This document shows, piece after piece, positions 9,901-20,413 of a stretch of 64,000 bases of DNA. The translations under genes were made by a program, and so were the position numbers. Each line of letters starts with the position of its first letter. The first letter of the stretch is position 1. The stretch is from an uncultured Erythrobacter sp. Lineage in GTDB: Bacteria > Pseudomonadota > Alphaproteobacteria > Sphingomonadales > Sphingomonadaceae. Below the pieces are notes generated by a model that saw nothing but the letters and a program-made list of their open reading frames with translations, was not told where the DNA came from and made no database searches. The stretch is taken from positions 768,501 through 832,500 of the forward strand of contig CANMTU010000001.1 of NCBI GenBank assembly GCA_947501005.1, read 5' to 3'.

Positions 9901-11157
9901 ATTCACTTCCGCCGCGCCGCTGGCGACGAAGTCCTGCAGCCCCATGTCGTTCAACACGAGGCGGTTGGCGTTGAGCGTGTATTCCACGCCCGGCGTGGCG
10001 AAATCACCGTTCAGCACCAGCTGCCCGCGAATGCCCGACCCGGCGAGGTTCTCGGCCAGCACGGAGGGTTTGAGCAGCACGAAGCCGAGGCGCAGATCGT
10101 CGAACGTGCTGGCCCCCAGATCGACGCCGCCATTGGTGCTCAGGCGGAAGGCGTCGCTGGAGATATTGCCGGCAAGGTTCACCCGCCGCTCGTCAAGCTC
10201 GCCGGTCACGTCGAGCTCGAGGACGGGGCCGAGCAGGGCGGCGGTCGGCCCGTCGAACAGGCGCGCCACCCGGGTCGGGCCGCGCAGCGCGAAGGTGCCG
10301 TCGCGCGCGGCGACTCGCAGACGGGCGAACTCGCTGCCCGCAAGATCGGCGGCGAAGCGGCCGTTCCAGTCGCTCCAGTCGCCTGCGCCCTCCAACTGCA
10401 CCCGCAGCGGGTCGGTCAGGCCGGCGAGCGCCGCGATCACGCCGTCGCCCGGCGCATAGAGGTCGAGATCGAGGTCGAGCCGGTTGTCCTCCGGCACCGC
10501 ATCGAGTTCCAGCGCGATGCGGTCGCCCCCGGCGCGGCCCGGCCCGGCGATGGTCGCCCCGTTGAGGACGACCTGCGCCCGCCGGTCGGCGATATGCGCG
10601 GAACCGGCGAGGCTGGCGACCCTCCGTTCGCCCGTCACCGGCGCCTCGACGATGAACTGATCGATCCGCACGGCATCGATATCGATGTCGAGATCGGGCA
10701 GCAGCGGATCGTTGGACGGCGGGGTCTCGTTGAATTCAGGCAGGCGCAGCAAGGTCATCCGCTCCGCCGTGAGCGAGCGGATATCGACATGGTTGCGCGC
10801 GAAGGCGAAGGGCCGCCAGTCGACGCGCAGGGCGGGCGAGGTCAGGAATTCGCCCTGGGGGTCGGACAGGCTGAAATTACGCAGGACCATCTCGCCATAG
10901 AGCGAGCCTTCGATGCGGCCGATGCCGATCTCCATCCCGTTCTCGAATTCCAGCGCCTCGATCTGGTTGACGACGAAGCGGCGCCCCGGCGAGGTGTTGA
11001 GGACGAGGACCGCCGCGACCACCAGCAGGACGATCCCGGCCAGCACGATGCCGACCCATTTGGCAATCGTGCGCCCGGTATGGCGGCGGCGCGGGGCCGT
11101 GTCCCGCTCGGCGTCGGTTTCCTCGTGCGAGGGATCGGTCAACGTCTCGTCCGCCAT
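6910..11157 (-). CDS. tamB: Translocation and assembly module protein TamB
   Basis: The 1415-residue protein belongs to the TamB/DUF490 (AsmA-like) family, which bridges inner and outer membrane and works with TamA in outer-membrane protein assembly and lipid transport. A single N-terminal membrane anchor is visible around residues 32-55 (WVGIVLAGIVLLVVAAVLVL). A very long repetitive beta-rich region follows, and the C-terminal DUF490 domain includes DEILSRILFGSSIGNLS near residue 1290. The chain ends in NVNVRYRKNY. The start overlaps the tamA stop as TGATG. Length is typical for alphaproteobacterial TamB (1300-1500 residues). Confidence 0.95.
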   Translation of the reverse strand: MADETLTDPSHEETDAERDTAPRRRHTGRTIAKWVGIVLAGIVLLVVAAVLVLNTSPGRRFVVNQIEALEFENGMEIGIGRIEGSLYGEMVLRNFSLSDPQGEFLTSPALRVDWRPFAFARNHVDIRSLTAERMTLLRLPEFNETPPSNDPLLPDLDIDIDAVRIDQFIVEAPVTGERRVASLAGSAHIADRRAQVVLNGATIAGPGRAGGDRIALELDAVPEDNRLDLDLDLYAPGDGVIAALAGLTDPLRVQLEGAGDWSDWNGRFAADLAGSEFARLRVAARDGTFALRGPTRVARLFDGPTAALLGPVLELDVTGELDERRVNLAGNISSDAFRLSTNGGVDLGASTFDDLRLGFVLLKPSVLAENLAGSGIRGQLVLNGDFATPGVEYTLNANRLVLNDMGLQDFVASGAAEVNADRILIPVDARAARITGLDTVAGGTLTNVRLAGDLAIEGPRILSDNMRIRSDRIDAELVLLADMSTGLYTGAVDGRIDDYRIESVGIFDIDTDIDLRTELNSYALQGQVRARSTRLFNDGVRDFLGGNAVASADVRYGGDGIARFSNLRLTSPQVRITNGAGSYAPDGTLAFNADGVTEQYGAVGVRLAGTISDPRATVTAERPGFGIGLANLRADITGARGGYRLDATADTDYGPLTADVVLGTGDQLTLDINSANLAGIDFAGSLRQTPAGPFAGRLTADGRGLGGVVRLDAAGQYQQALINLRARDTELPGPAQLRIGSAIVDAKVVLYDQPYVVADVQVGRTRIGSLNLDAARALVDYRDGRGTAKILAEGVSGVPFRIAANADLTPELWRVAMRGRARGIEFATVNPARIVPGSGSYELLPTKIDFGQGSVRLAGSYGDGLRLQSRLDRLDMAILNAFSPGLGIGGSASGSLDFAQADPGAFPRADARLTIDDFTRTTAVSVSQPVDINFVGKLLADGGEARAVMRRRGSVIGRMVASLNPLPPGSGSWTTRLLAAPLSGGIRYNGPADTLFSFAGLPDQRLSGPIGVAADFSGRVQSPDLGGVVRAKNLTYENQTYGTRLTNMVLRGNFSGDRFELEQLNATAGEGTVSGSGYVSLAADSGYPMDLRLTLDDARLARSDALSASANGELRLTKAAGQTALLSGQLQLPETRYEIVRQGAAEVPTLSGVRFKPPLGPKRVTGDEPAEPQPGLFSLVRLDVDLNAADQLYVSGMGLESEWSADLQLNGTSAEPRVVGTVELIRGTLGFAGRSFALSEGRVRFNGGRTIDPVITLVASEDIEDVTVNVNVSGRAQNPQITFSSVPGLPQDEILSRILFGSSIGNLSTLQAVQLAASLNSLRGSGGGLNPLGKLRSATGIDRLRILGADETEGRGTALAAGQYITDDIYVEFITDARGFTATQLEVSLTPALSILSQAGGSGTTNVNVRYRKNY

Positions 11158-13526
11158 CAGAAGGCCTGCCCGATCGAGACATAGACCGCGAACCGGCTCT
11201 CGCCCGGGCGGCGGTTGAGCGGCGTGGCGAGGTCGATGCGCAGAGGGCCGAAATTGGTGTAGTAGCGCCCGCCGATGCCCGCGCCATAGCGCAGGTCGCT
11301 GAATTGCGGGGCGCTGCCTTCATAGACCTGACCGGCATCGACGAAGGCGACCACGCCGAAATTGCCGAAGCGATAGCGCGCCTCGACCGCCGCCTCATTA
11401 AGGCTCAACCCGCCGAGCGGGCGGTAGATGAGGTCGGGTTCACGGTCCGGTTCTTCCGGGTCGAATTCGAAATCGGGATCGGGATAGACGACGCGCGGGC
11501 CGAGCTGCTGGTAGCCATAACCGCGCACCGAGCCGCCGCCGCCGGCATAGAAGCGTCGCGAAGGCGCCAGGTCGAACCGGTCGACCCCCTGGATCGTGCC
11601 CACCCGCACCCGTGCCGCCAGCACGATCGAATCGGTCGCCGGGAAATAGGCCGAACCATCGATCCGCGCGCGGACATAGGGTGTGAAGCCACCCTCGAGC
11701 GAGCCTTCGGGTTCGATCAGCGCGGTCACGCGGAACCCTTCCGTCGCATCGAGCAGGCTGTCGGTTCGGTCGATGCCGACCTGGCCGGTCAACCCGGCGA
11801 TGAAGAAGGTCCGCCGCTCGAGCGTGTCGAGCGCGAGATCGTAGTCCTGCTCGTTCGTCCCGATCAGCCGCACGCCATAGGCATAGGTGAAGGGCTTCTG
11901 CCAGATATTGGTCGAATCGTAGCTCCACAGCGCCGCCAGCTGTCCGGTGAAGGCCTCGTAGGCGTCGTAATTCGAATGGAGCGCCTCGGCCCGCAACTGG
12001 AAGGTGCGGTCGCGCCGCCCGGCGTTGGAACGGCGGAAGGTCAGACTCGCGCCCTGTTCCTGCGTTCCGGCGACGGCGTTGGCGATCAGCGCGCCTTCGG
12101 GCGGAAACAGGTTGCGGTGGGCCCAGCTTGCCTCGACCCGAAATCCCTGTCCGGTGCCGTAACCCGCGCTGCCCGCGATGGTGCGGGGCGGCCCGGCATC
12201 CTGCTCGACCAGGATGGTGGCGTATTCGGCGTTCTCGCCCGCCGCCTGCCCGGTTTCCTGCGGCACGACCGACACGGTGTTGAACAGCCCGGTGGCGACC
12301 AGGGCCTGCCGCAGATCGTCCACCATCCGGCTGTCGTAAAGTTCGCCGCGTTCGAAGCGGGACAGAACCTCGATATGTTCGGCATCGAAGGCAAGATCGC
12401 CGGTCGTCTCGATCCCGCCGAACACCGCCCGCGGCCCGGTGTCGATCGGCAGGGTATAGACGCCGTCCGCGGTTTCCGGGTCGAGCAGGATGTCGCGCTG
12501 CCCGATGGTCGCAAAGGGATAGCCGTTCTGCGGCAATTGTACCGCGACATTGGCTTCCGCGCCCTGCACCCGTTCCGCCACGATCGGCTCGCCCACCTCG
12601 AGCGCGAGATTGCTGGTGATGAGGTCGGCCGGCACGACCGGATCGGCATCGATGACGATATCGGAAAAGGTGAAGCGCGGCCCCGGCACCACATCGAGAA
12701 CGGCGGAGAGCGGCTGGCCGTTGGCCTCTTCCGAACGGTCGATCCGGGTATTCACCTGCGCCCGGTACCAGCCCTGCGAGGCGAGGATGCTCTGCAGCAG
12801 CACGCTGTCCTCGGTCAGCCGGGCGGAGACCTGCGCCACATTCGCCGCCTCGCCGTCGCCGTCTTCCAGTGCCGACAGCTCGTCGAACATGCCGGCAAGG
12901 TCGACCTCGCTTTCGGCATCGATTTCCTCCAGCCCGTCGACCACGACATCATAGGCGACCTCGACCACCTCGGCATCGGTTTCGTTCTCGGCGAACTCGA
13001 CCGGTTCGGCATCGAAGGTCTCGATCGGGGGCAGCGGGGCGGCGAGTTCGGCATCGCGAATCGGCGCATCCCCGATCGCCTCCACCGCATCGCCATCCGC
13101 CAGCACGGGATCGCCCAGCGGCGGGGCGGCGCCCTCGGCCGGTTCGGCGTCCGCCTGTTCCGCAGCAAGGCGCCGTTCGAAGACTTCGATCGATTCCAGC
13201 TCCATGTCGAGCTCGGGATCGTTGGCGGCGTCGAGCGGCGGGATCGCCGATTCGAATTCCTCTTCGGGAATGATCGGCTCGACATCCGGCAGCGAGACGT
13301 CCGGCGGCGGGGCCGGCACGTCCTGCTGGATCGCATCGACATCGGGGACGACGAGTGGGGGCGGGCTCTCCACCGTCTGCCCGGCGGGCGAGGGTGCGGG
13401 ATCGGCGGACTGTGCGGCGGCGGCTGGCGAGACGAGCGAGAACGGAAGGGCGATCGCGATGGTGGCCGCACTGGATCGCAAGGCGCAAAGTCCGGGGCGC
13501 CTGGCGAAGCGCGATACACAATTCAT
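11157..13526 (-). CDS. tamA: Outer-membrane assembly factor TamA (BamA/Omp85 family)
   Basis: The 789-residue precursor starts with a signal peptide (SSAATIAIALPFSLVSPAAAA). It then has an unusual acidic, Pro-rich segment of about 200 residues, POTRA domains (around GPRFTFSDIVIDADPVVPAD and GPRAVFGGIETTGDLAF), and a 16-strand Omp85 barrel ending in Phe (SIGQAF). The barrel shows SAGYGTGQGFRVEASWAHRN and GSVRGYGYQQLGPR, the latter carrying the conserved RGY loop-6 motif. An alternative start at 13568 would add 14 residues before the signal sequence. It forms an operon with tamB and the small lipoprotein. The acidic linker is much longer than in E. coli TamA. Confidence 0.92.
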   Translation of the reverse strand: MNCVSRFARRPGLCALRSSAATIAIALPFSLVSPAAAAQSADPAPSPAGQTVESPPPLVVPDVDAIQQDVPAPPPDVSLPDVEPIIPEEEFESAIPPLDAANDPELDMELESIEVFERRLAAEQADAEPAEGAAPPLGDPVLADGDAVEAIGDAPIRDAELAAPLPPIETFDAEPVEFAENETDAEVVEVAYDVVVDGLEEIDAESEVDLAGMFDELSALEDGDGEAANVAQVSARLTEDSVLLQSILASQGWYRAQVNTRIDRSEEANGQPLSAVLDVVPGPRFTFSDIVIDADPVVPADLITSNLALEVGEPIVAERVQGAEANVAVQLPQNGYPFATIGQRDILLDPETADGVYTLPIDTGPRAVFGGIETTGDLAFDAEHIEVLSRFERGELYDSRMVDDLRQALVATGLFNTVSVVPQETGQAAGENAEYATILVEQDAGPPRTIAGSAGYGTGQGFRVEASWAHRNLFPPEGALIANAVAGTQEQGASLTFRRSNAGRRDRTFQLRAEALHSNYDAYEAFTGQLAALWSYDSTNIWQKPFTYAYGVRLIGTNEQDYDLALDTLERRTFFIAGLTGQVGIDRTDSLLDATEGFRVTALIEPEGSLEGGFTPYVRARIDGSAYFPATDSIVLAARVRVGTIQGVDRFDLAPSRRFYAGGGGSVRGYGYQQLGPRVVYPDPDFEFDPEEPDREPDLIYRPLGGLSLNEAAVEARYRFGNFGVVAFVDAGQVYEGSAPQFSDLRYGAGIGGRYYTNFGPLRIDLATPLNRRPGESRFAVYVSIGQAF

Positions 13527-13743
13527 CAGCTCGATCCCAAGGACAGCACGCAAGGCGGGTGTTTGCATGGGTTTCCCCGCCCCGTAAACCCTTGGCTGCA
13601 TGAAGCGCCGTCTTGACGCCATGCCGTCGCGAGCCCGCGACCTTATCCCGAAGGACGGTTGCCGCCGCCCACCTCGCAAGGTTTCACAGCGCGCGATAAG
13701 TGTGTCAGACCCCTGGCCGAGACCCATGAGAGGAGCCCTGCCG

Positions 13744-15687
<1,944 letters not shown>

Positions 15688-15798
15688 GGGGCGGGAAGCG
15701 CGCGCGGGATACTTTTCGCTTTGCACGGCCCGCCCCGTTCGCTAAGCCGCGCGCCTGCCGGGGCGAACAGGCTTTCGCGCCGGCACGAAACCTGGAAC

Positions 15799-15874
<76 letters not shown>

Positions 15875-15920
15875 GGTTCCTCCTTTTCCTCAAGCAACTT
15901 GGCCCGGCCGGGGTCGGCGC

Positions 15921-17024
15921 ATGAGCGGGCGCGTGCTGTGCCTGATCGGTGCCGGGCACGCGCATCTCGGCGTGATCGACGCGATCCGCAAACGCGGCCT
16001 GCCAGCACGCCGCATCGTCCTCGTGGAACCGCGCGCGGCGATGCAATATTCCGGCATGGTCCCCGGCTGGATGGCGGGCGAGTACCGGATCGAGGAAACG
16101 CAAATACCGCTGGCCCCGCTGGTCGCGGAAGCGGGGCTGGAATGGCACCGCGAGGAAGCGGTCGCGATCTGCGCCGGGGAGAAGACCGTCACGCTGGCAA
16201 ACGGCCGGCGGATCGGTTTCGACATCGCATCGCTCGCCATCGGCGGGGCGGGGCGGGCGGCGAAATTGCTCGGCAGCGACGAAAGGCTGCTCGATATCCG
16301 ACCCATCGACGGCTTCGTCGCGGGGTGGGACGCACTGCGAAGCCGGGCGGGCGCCATCGGGACGATCGCCGTGATCGGCGGCGGGGCGGGCGGGGCGGAA
16401 CTCGCCTTCGGGACGGCGAACGATCCAACATTCGATGCGCGGGTCACGCTGATTACGGGCAAGGGCGGCCTGCTTCCAGGGATGTCGGCAATGGTCCGTT
16501 CGCGCGCCCGCTCCGCATACGAGCGGCAGAACATCCGGGTTATCGAAGGGGAGGCGCGCTTAGAGGACGGGCGGCTGATGGTGGGGGAAGCGGCGCTCGA
16601 CCCGCCCGACCTGATCCTTGCCGCGCTGGGCAGCGACGCGCCCGAATGGCCGGGCTGCTGCGGCCTGCCGGTCGATGCCGAAGGCTTCGTGGAGGTCGAC
16701 GAACACCAGCGACTGTGCGGTTTTCCCTATATCTTCGCCGCCGGCGACGTCGCCCACCGGACCGACCGCAACGTCCCCCATTCCGGAGTCCACGCCGTCT
16801 ATGCGGGGCCGGTCCTCGCCCGGAACCTGCGCGCCGCGCTGCAAGGCCGGCCGCCGCGCGGCATCTATCGCGGCCGGGCGATGGACCTCTATATCCTCAA
16901 CACCGGGCGGGGCGAGGCCATACTGAGCTACGGCCCGCTCGGTCTTCAGGGGCGCTGGCTGCGCCGGGTGAAGGACTGGCTCGACCGGCGCTGGATCGCG
17001 CGCTTCACGACTCCAGCCGCTTGA
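15921..17024 (+). CDS. FAD-dependent pyridine nucleotide-disulfide oxidoreductase family protein
   Basis: The 367-residue protein has two dinucleotide-binding folds: an N-terminal FAD site ([16 protein letters not shown]) and an NAD(P) site near residue 150 ([15 protein letters not shown]). The FAD-closing segment [20 protein letters not shown] lies near residue 275. The GAGHAH variant and overall layout resemble the oxidoreductase domain fused to SelD (selenide, water dikinase) in some bacteria and stand-alone type II NADH dehydrogenase-like proteins. No SelD domain follows here. Electron acceptor is unknown. Its 3' end overlaps the convergent DUF1499 gene by 20 bp. Confidence 0.8.
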   Translation: MSGRVLCLIGAGHAHLGVIDAIRKRGLPARRIVLVEPRAAMQYSGMVPGWMAGEYRIEETQIPLAPLVAEAGLEWHREEAVAICAGEKTVTLANGRRIGFDIASLAIGGAGRAAKLLGSDERLLDIRPIDGFVAGWDALRSRAGAIGTIAVIGGGAGGAELAFGTANDPTFDARVTLITGKGGLLPGMSAMVRSRARSAYERQNIRVIEGEARLEDGRLMVGEAALDPPDLILAALGSDAPEWPGCCGLPVDAEGFVEVDEHQRLCGFPYIFAAGDVAHRTDRNVPHSGVHAVYAGPVLARNLRAALQGRPPRGIYRGRAMDLYILNTGRGEAILSYGPLGLQGRWLRRVKDWLDRRWIARFTTPAA

Positions 17025-17811
17025 CGATCGCGCGGCGCAGTTCCTCGACCCGTTCGGCGTTGTAGCCGAGATCGGACAGGCCGACCCGGCTGGCTGAGCG
17101 CAGGTCGATCCGGCCGTCGCGCACCCGGGCGACGACATCGTCGCGGAATCCGTAGGCGAAGGTTTCGGCCACGCCTTCGACCCTGCCGGACGCGCGATCG
17201 GTGCGGATGTCGTCCAGCCCGATCTCGCCCATCGCGGCGACCACCGCGTCCATCGCCTGCCCGGGCGAGGCGTTGCCGACCGGGATCGGCTGCAATTCGT
17301 CGTAATTGGCGGCGATGATATCGGCGTGGTTCTGGACCGCGAGTTCGCCGTCCACACTGTCCTGCCACATGGGCAGCTGGCCGAGCGGGATACCGTAATT
17401 CACCAGCGGGTTCGCGCCCCATTCCTCGCGCTTGGCGAGCGTCTGCGCCGAGAAGGCGGGTGGATCGCGCAGGTCGGTGGCGACATCGTGGATCGGCGGA
17501 GCAGCCTCGCCCCGCGCCTTGACCGATAGCAGGGCGACAAACAGCACGACCGGGATCGCCAGCGCGATGGCCGCTTTCCACCATGCCCCGCGCGGCGTGC
17601 GGAACCACGCGAGCGCCAGCGCGATCACGGCGACCAGCGCGACGATCCCCATCAGGATCGGCCCGGCGGTCACGGTCATGAAGCCGAAGCCGGTCTTCCA
17701 CCCGATCAGCCCGATCTTCGGCCCGAAAGCGGCGATGATGAACCACACCAGCAGCGCCAGTGCCAGCCACAGGGAATATTTCGGCAGGTTCGCCCGCAAA
17801 TCGTGCATCAT
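17005..17811 (-). CDS. DUF1499 domain membrane protein
   Basis: The 268-residue protein has three hydrophobic segments in its first 110 residues ([19 protein letters not shown]; the next two near residues 48-70 and 80-97). A soluble DUF1499 domain follows, starting [14 protein letters not shown] near residue 112. The domain is widespread in proteobacteria and has no established biochemical function. Its ATG overlaps the queF stop (ATGA), so the two are co-transcribed, but a functional link is not evident. The convergent FAD oxidoreductase overlaps its last 20 bp. Confidence 0.8.
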   Translation of the reverse strand: MMHDLRANLPKYSLWLALALLVWFIIAAFGPKIGLIGWKTGFGFMTVTAGPILMGIVALVAVIALALAWFRTPRGAWWKAAIALAIPVVLFVALLSVKARGEAAPPIHDVATDLRDPPAFSAQTLAKREEWGANPLVNYGIPLGQLPMWQDSVDGELAVQNHADIIAANYDELQPIPVGNASPGQAMDAVVAAMGEIGLDDIRTDRASGRVEGVAETFAYGFRDDVVARVRDGRIDLRSASRVGLSDLGYNAERVEELRRAIVKRLES

Positions 17812-18266
17812 CCTCGTCCTCTATACGGGGCCACGCCCTGATCGGGCAGCCATAGGTTTGTAGGCGGCGCATCGCTTTGCCAGAACACGTCGATCGGAAT
17901 GCCGCCGCGCGGATACCAGTAGCCGCCGATGCGCAGCCAGCGCGGTGCCATCTCGTCGAACAGGCGCTTGCCGATGCCGACCGTTACGTCCTCGTGAAAG
18001 CCGCAATGGTTGCGGAAGCTGCCGAGAAACAGTTTCAGGCTCTTGCTTTCGACGATGGTCTCACCCGGCGCATAGTCGATCACGAGATGGGCGAAATCGG
18101 GCTGGCCGGTTACCGGGCAAAGCGAAGTGAATTCAGGCGCGGCGAAGCGCACGAGATACAGTTCGCCCGTGCGCGGGTTGGGCACGTAATCGAGTTCGGC
18201 CTCTTCCGGCGATGCGGGCAGGGCAGTGTTGTTGCCGAGGAATCTGGGGGCGTGTGTGTCGCTCAT
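17808..18266 (-). CDS. queF: NADPH-dependent 7-cyano-7-deazaguanine reductase
   Basis: The 152-residue cytosolic enzyme reduces preQ0 to preQ1 in queuosine tRNA-modification synthesis. It is the short (type I, unimodular) form. The catalytic motif [15 protein letters not shown] carries the nucleophilic Cys50 and proton-donor Asp57. The QueF signature [15 protein letters not shown] and the following CGFHEDV are present. The start at 18266 gives a typical N-terminus ([11 protein letters not shown]); an upstream in-frame start would add 22 unrelated residues. Confidence 0.95.
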   Translation of the reverse strand: MSDTHAPRFLGNNTALPASPEEAELDYVPNPRTGELYLVRFAAPEFTSLCPVTGQPDFAHLVIDYAPGETIVESKSLKLFLGSFRNHCGFHEDVTVGIGKRLFDEMAPRWLRIGGYWYPRGGIPIDVFWQSDAPPTNLWLPDQGVAPYRGRG

Positions 18267-18370
18267 GCCGCGCATCTGGCGCGAAAGGCGGTGCGGCGCA
18301 AGGGAAGGGCTTGGAGGCGCGTGCTTCACCACCTATTCAGCGCCGCCTTTCGAAGGGGCCGCCCGAGATC

Positions 18371-19510
18371 ATGAAAACGCGTTTCCGTCTGCCTCTTGCC
18401 GTGCTGGTGCTCGCCGCGCCGCTGCCCCTGCTTGCCCAGAGCGCGCGGGATTTCCAGCTCCCGCCCGCGCCAACGCCCACCGCGACGCCGAACGTGCAGG
18501 GCCCGGTCGATACCGAGAGCGGCACGGTGCCGGTCCGCCCCCGCGCGATCCCCACCGCGCGCCCTGCGCCCGCGCCGACAGCGACGCCTACCGCCACACC
18601 GCAACCCACCGCGACCGCGACGCCCACGCCGCGCGCCGCGCAGCCGCGACCGGCGGCATCGCCTGCCGCGCGCACCGCAACTCTTCCCCGGCCGACCCCC
18701 ACGGCAAGTCCGCGACCGACAGAGCCCCGCATTGCCCCGACCCCGCCGGTCGACCGGGTGCCGCTGACGCCGCCCGAACCGGTCCTGTCGCCTGAACCCA
18801 CTGCGACGCAGGTGCCCACCGCGATCCCGCAAACCCGCCAGACCGCCGCGCCCGCAGACCTTCCGGTCGAGGAACCGGCGGCGGACGAGGCGCGCGGGAT
18901 CTGGCCGTTCCTCCTGCCCACCGGTTTGATCGCGCTGGCCGGCGCGGCGTTTTTCGCCTGGCGCAGGCGGCGCCCGATGGTCTCGGTCCCGCAGATCGAG
19001 CGGCCAGTCGTCGCCCCTTCGTCGCAGCGGGCCACGCTGGCCGATATTCGCCTGAATGCCGACGCGCTCAAGCTGACGCGCTCGATGGCGTTCGCGACGC
19101 TGGACTATCAGGTCACGCTGCTCAACCGCGCACGGTCGGCCGCGCAGGACATGGTGCTCAGCGCCGATCTCGTCACCGCACATGGCGATGCGCCGATGGA
19201 AAGTCAGATTGCCTCGGCGGATCAGCCGCTCGAACAACGACATGTGTTCGCGCGCATCGCGCCGGGCCAGACGGTGCGGCACGAGGGCAAGCTGCAATTC
19301 CCTCTGCGCGAAGCCCGGATCATCCGGCAGGGCAGCGCGGCGCTGATGGTCCCGCTGCTGCGCGTGCGGCTCGATGCGGAGGGGGAGCAGCCGATCGTCA
19401 AGACCTTCGTCGTCGGTCAGGGAATTCCCGGCGGCGGCAGGGTGGCACCGTTCCGACTGGACGAGGGGCCGCGCAGTTATTCCCCGGTCGCCGCCCGCGC
19501 GCTCGACTGA
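18371..19510 (+). CDS. Type I membrane protein with Pro/Thr-rich periplasmic stalk
   Basis: I do not recognise a family. The 379 residues comprise a signal peptide (PLAVLVLAAPLPLLAQ), a low-complexity Pro/Thr/Ala stalk at about residues 30-170 with repeated PTATP-like units, one transmembrane helix at 177-196 followed by RRRRP, and a C-terminal domain of about 180 residues predicted to face the cytoplasm. That domain has the pattern LTRSMAFATLDYQVTLLNRA. The stalk is probably extended and periplasmic. ATG 18371 was chosen because it starts exactly at a signal peptide. Divergent from queF; monocistronic or with sseA. Confidence 0.7.
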   Translation: MKTRFRLPLAVLVLAAPLPLLAQSARDFQLPPAPTPTATPNVQGPVDTESGTVPVRPRAIPTARPAPAPTATPTATPQPTATATPTPRAAQPRPAASPAARTATLPRPTPTASPRPTEPRIAPTPPVDRVPLTPPEPVLSPEPTATQVPTAIPQTRQTAAPADLPVEEPAADEARGIWPFLLPTGLIALAGAAFFAWRRRRPMVSVPQIERPVVAPSSQRATLADIRLNADALKLTRSMAFATLDYQVTLLNRARSAAQDMVLSADLVTAHGDAPMESQIASADQPLEQRHVFARIAPGQTVRHEGKLQFPLREARIIRQGSAALMVPLLRVRLDAEGEQPIVKTFVVGQGIPGGGRVAPFRLDEGPRSYSPVAARALD

Positions 19511-19543
19511 CCCTGCACTCGACTGACCCTGCAATCGACTGAC
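19502..19543. repeat. 16-bp direct repeat across a stop codon
   Basis: The unit CTCGACTGACCCTGCA occurs at 19502-19517 and 19518-19533, with a third partial copy (first base changed) to 19543. The first copy contains the final two codons and the TGA of the preceding gene, so each copy carries a further TGA. It looks like local slippage duplication. Confidence 0.85.
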
Positions 19544-19579
19544 ATCGACAGGAGACGCCCCTGCCGTTAGCAGAGGGGC

Positions 19580-20413
19580 ATGGACAATCTCGTATCGACC
19601 GACTGGCTGGGCACGCGGCCGAATGAATCCGGCCCGGTCATCCTCGACGCAACGGCGCATCTTCCCGATACAGGCCGCGATGCGCGGGCGGAGTTCGAGC
19701 AGCGGCATATCCCCGGCGCGCGCTTCCTCGACCTCGAAAGCTTCACCGATGCCGGATCGGACGTGCCGAAGGCGCTGCCGACGCCCGAACAATTCGCGCA
19801 GGCCATGGCGGCGCTCGGCATCGCGCCCGCCGCGCCGGTCGTCCTGTACGACGACAGCGCCATCCGCTCGAGCGCGCGGGCCTGGTTCATCTTCAAGCTG
19901 TTCGGACACGAAAATGTCGCCATCCTCGACGGAGGGCTGGCCAAGTGGCGCGCCGAAGGTCGCCCGGTCGAACAGGGCGCGGGCCCGGACCCCGAGCCGG
20001 CGGTCTATCCCGTGCCCGAACGCCGGCGCGACGTGCGTTCGAAGGCCGATATGCTGGCGAATATCGACGGCCAGTCCGAACAGGCGGTGGACGCGCGGGA
20101 CGCCGCGCGGTTCGCTGGCGCCGAAGGCAGCGGCTCCGCAGGGCATATTCCCGGCGCACGCTCGCTGCCCTTCCCCAGGGTGTTGCACGAGGACGGCACC
20201 TATCGTTCGCCGAAGGACATTCGCGCCGCCTTCGGCGAGGCAGGCGTCGACCTCTCGCGCCCGGTGGTGACGAGTTGCAACAGCGGGATGACGGCGGCGG
20301 TGCTGTTGTTCGCGCTGGACCGCGCGGGCCATCGGGGCGGGGCGCTCTACGATGGCAGCTGGCTGGAATGGGGCGCGGATCCCGCCATGCCGAAGGAGCG
20401 GGAGGGGGCATGA
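19580..20413 (+). CDS. sseA: 3-mercaptopyruvate sulfurtransferase
   Basis: The 277-residue, two-domain rhodanese-family protein transfers sulfane sulfur from 3-mercaptopyruvate to thiols or cyanide. Each half has the rhodanese fold (HIPGARFLDLE in domain 1, GHIPGARSLPFPR in domain 2). The active-site loop is CNSGMTAA with Cys233; the last positions resemble the CG[S/T]GVT loop of mercaptopyruvate rather than thiosulfate enzymes. Its stop overlaps the metC start as ATGA, coupling two sulfur amino-acid genes. A hairpin lies between the best ribosome binding site and the ATG. Confidence 0.92.
   Translation: MDNLVSTDWLGTRPNESGPVILDATAHLPDTGRDARAEFEQRHIPGARFLDLESFTDAGSDVPKALPTPEQFAQAMAALGIAPAAPVVLYDDSAIRSSARAWFIFKLFGHENVAILDGGLAKWRAEGRPVEQGAGPDPEPAVYPVPERRRDVRSKADMLANIDGQSEQAVDARDAARFAGAEGSGSAGHIPGARSLPFPRVLHEDGTYRSPKDIRAAFGEAGVDLSRPVVTSCNSGMTAAVLLFALDRAGHRGGALYDGSWLEWGADPAMPKEREGA

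Noticed and set aside
8374..11184. Open frame of about 936 codons antisense to tamB
   Set aside because: Same composition artefact of high-GC third codon positions; tamB on the other strand explains the region.
15688..15736. GGGGCGGG...CCCGCCCC inverted repeat after acs
   Set aside because: The 33-nt loop is large and no T-tract follows, so it is not a convincing terminator; GC-rich chance pairing is likely.
17005..17024. Convergent 20-bp gene overlap as a regulatory feature
   Set aside because: Short tail-to-tail overlaps are ordinary in compact genomes; the same is seen at 42635-42647.
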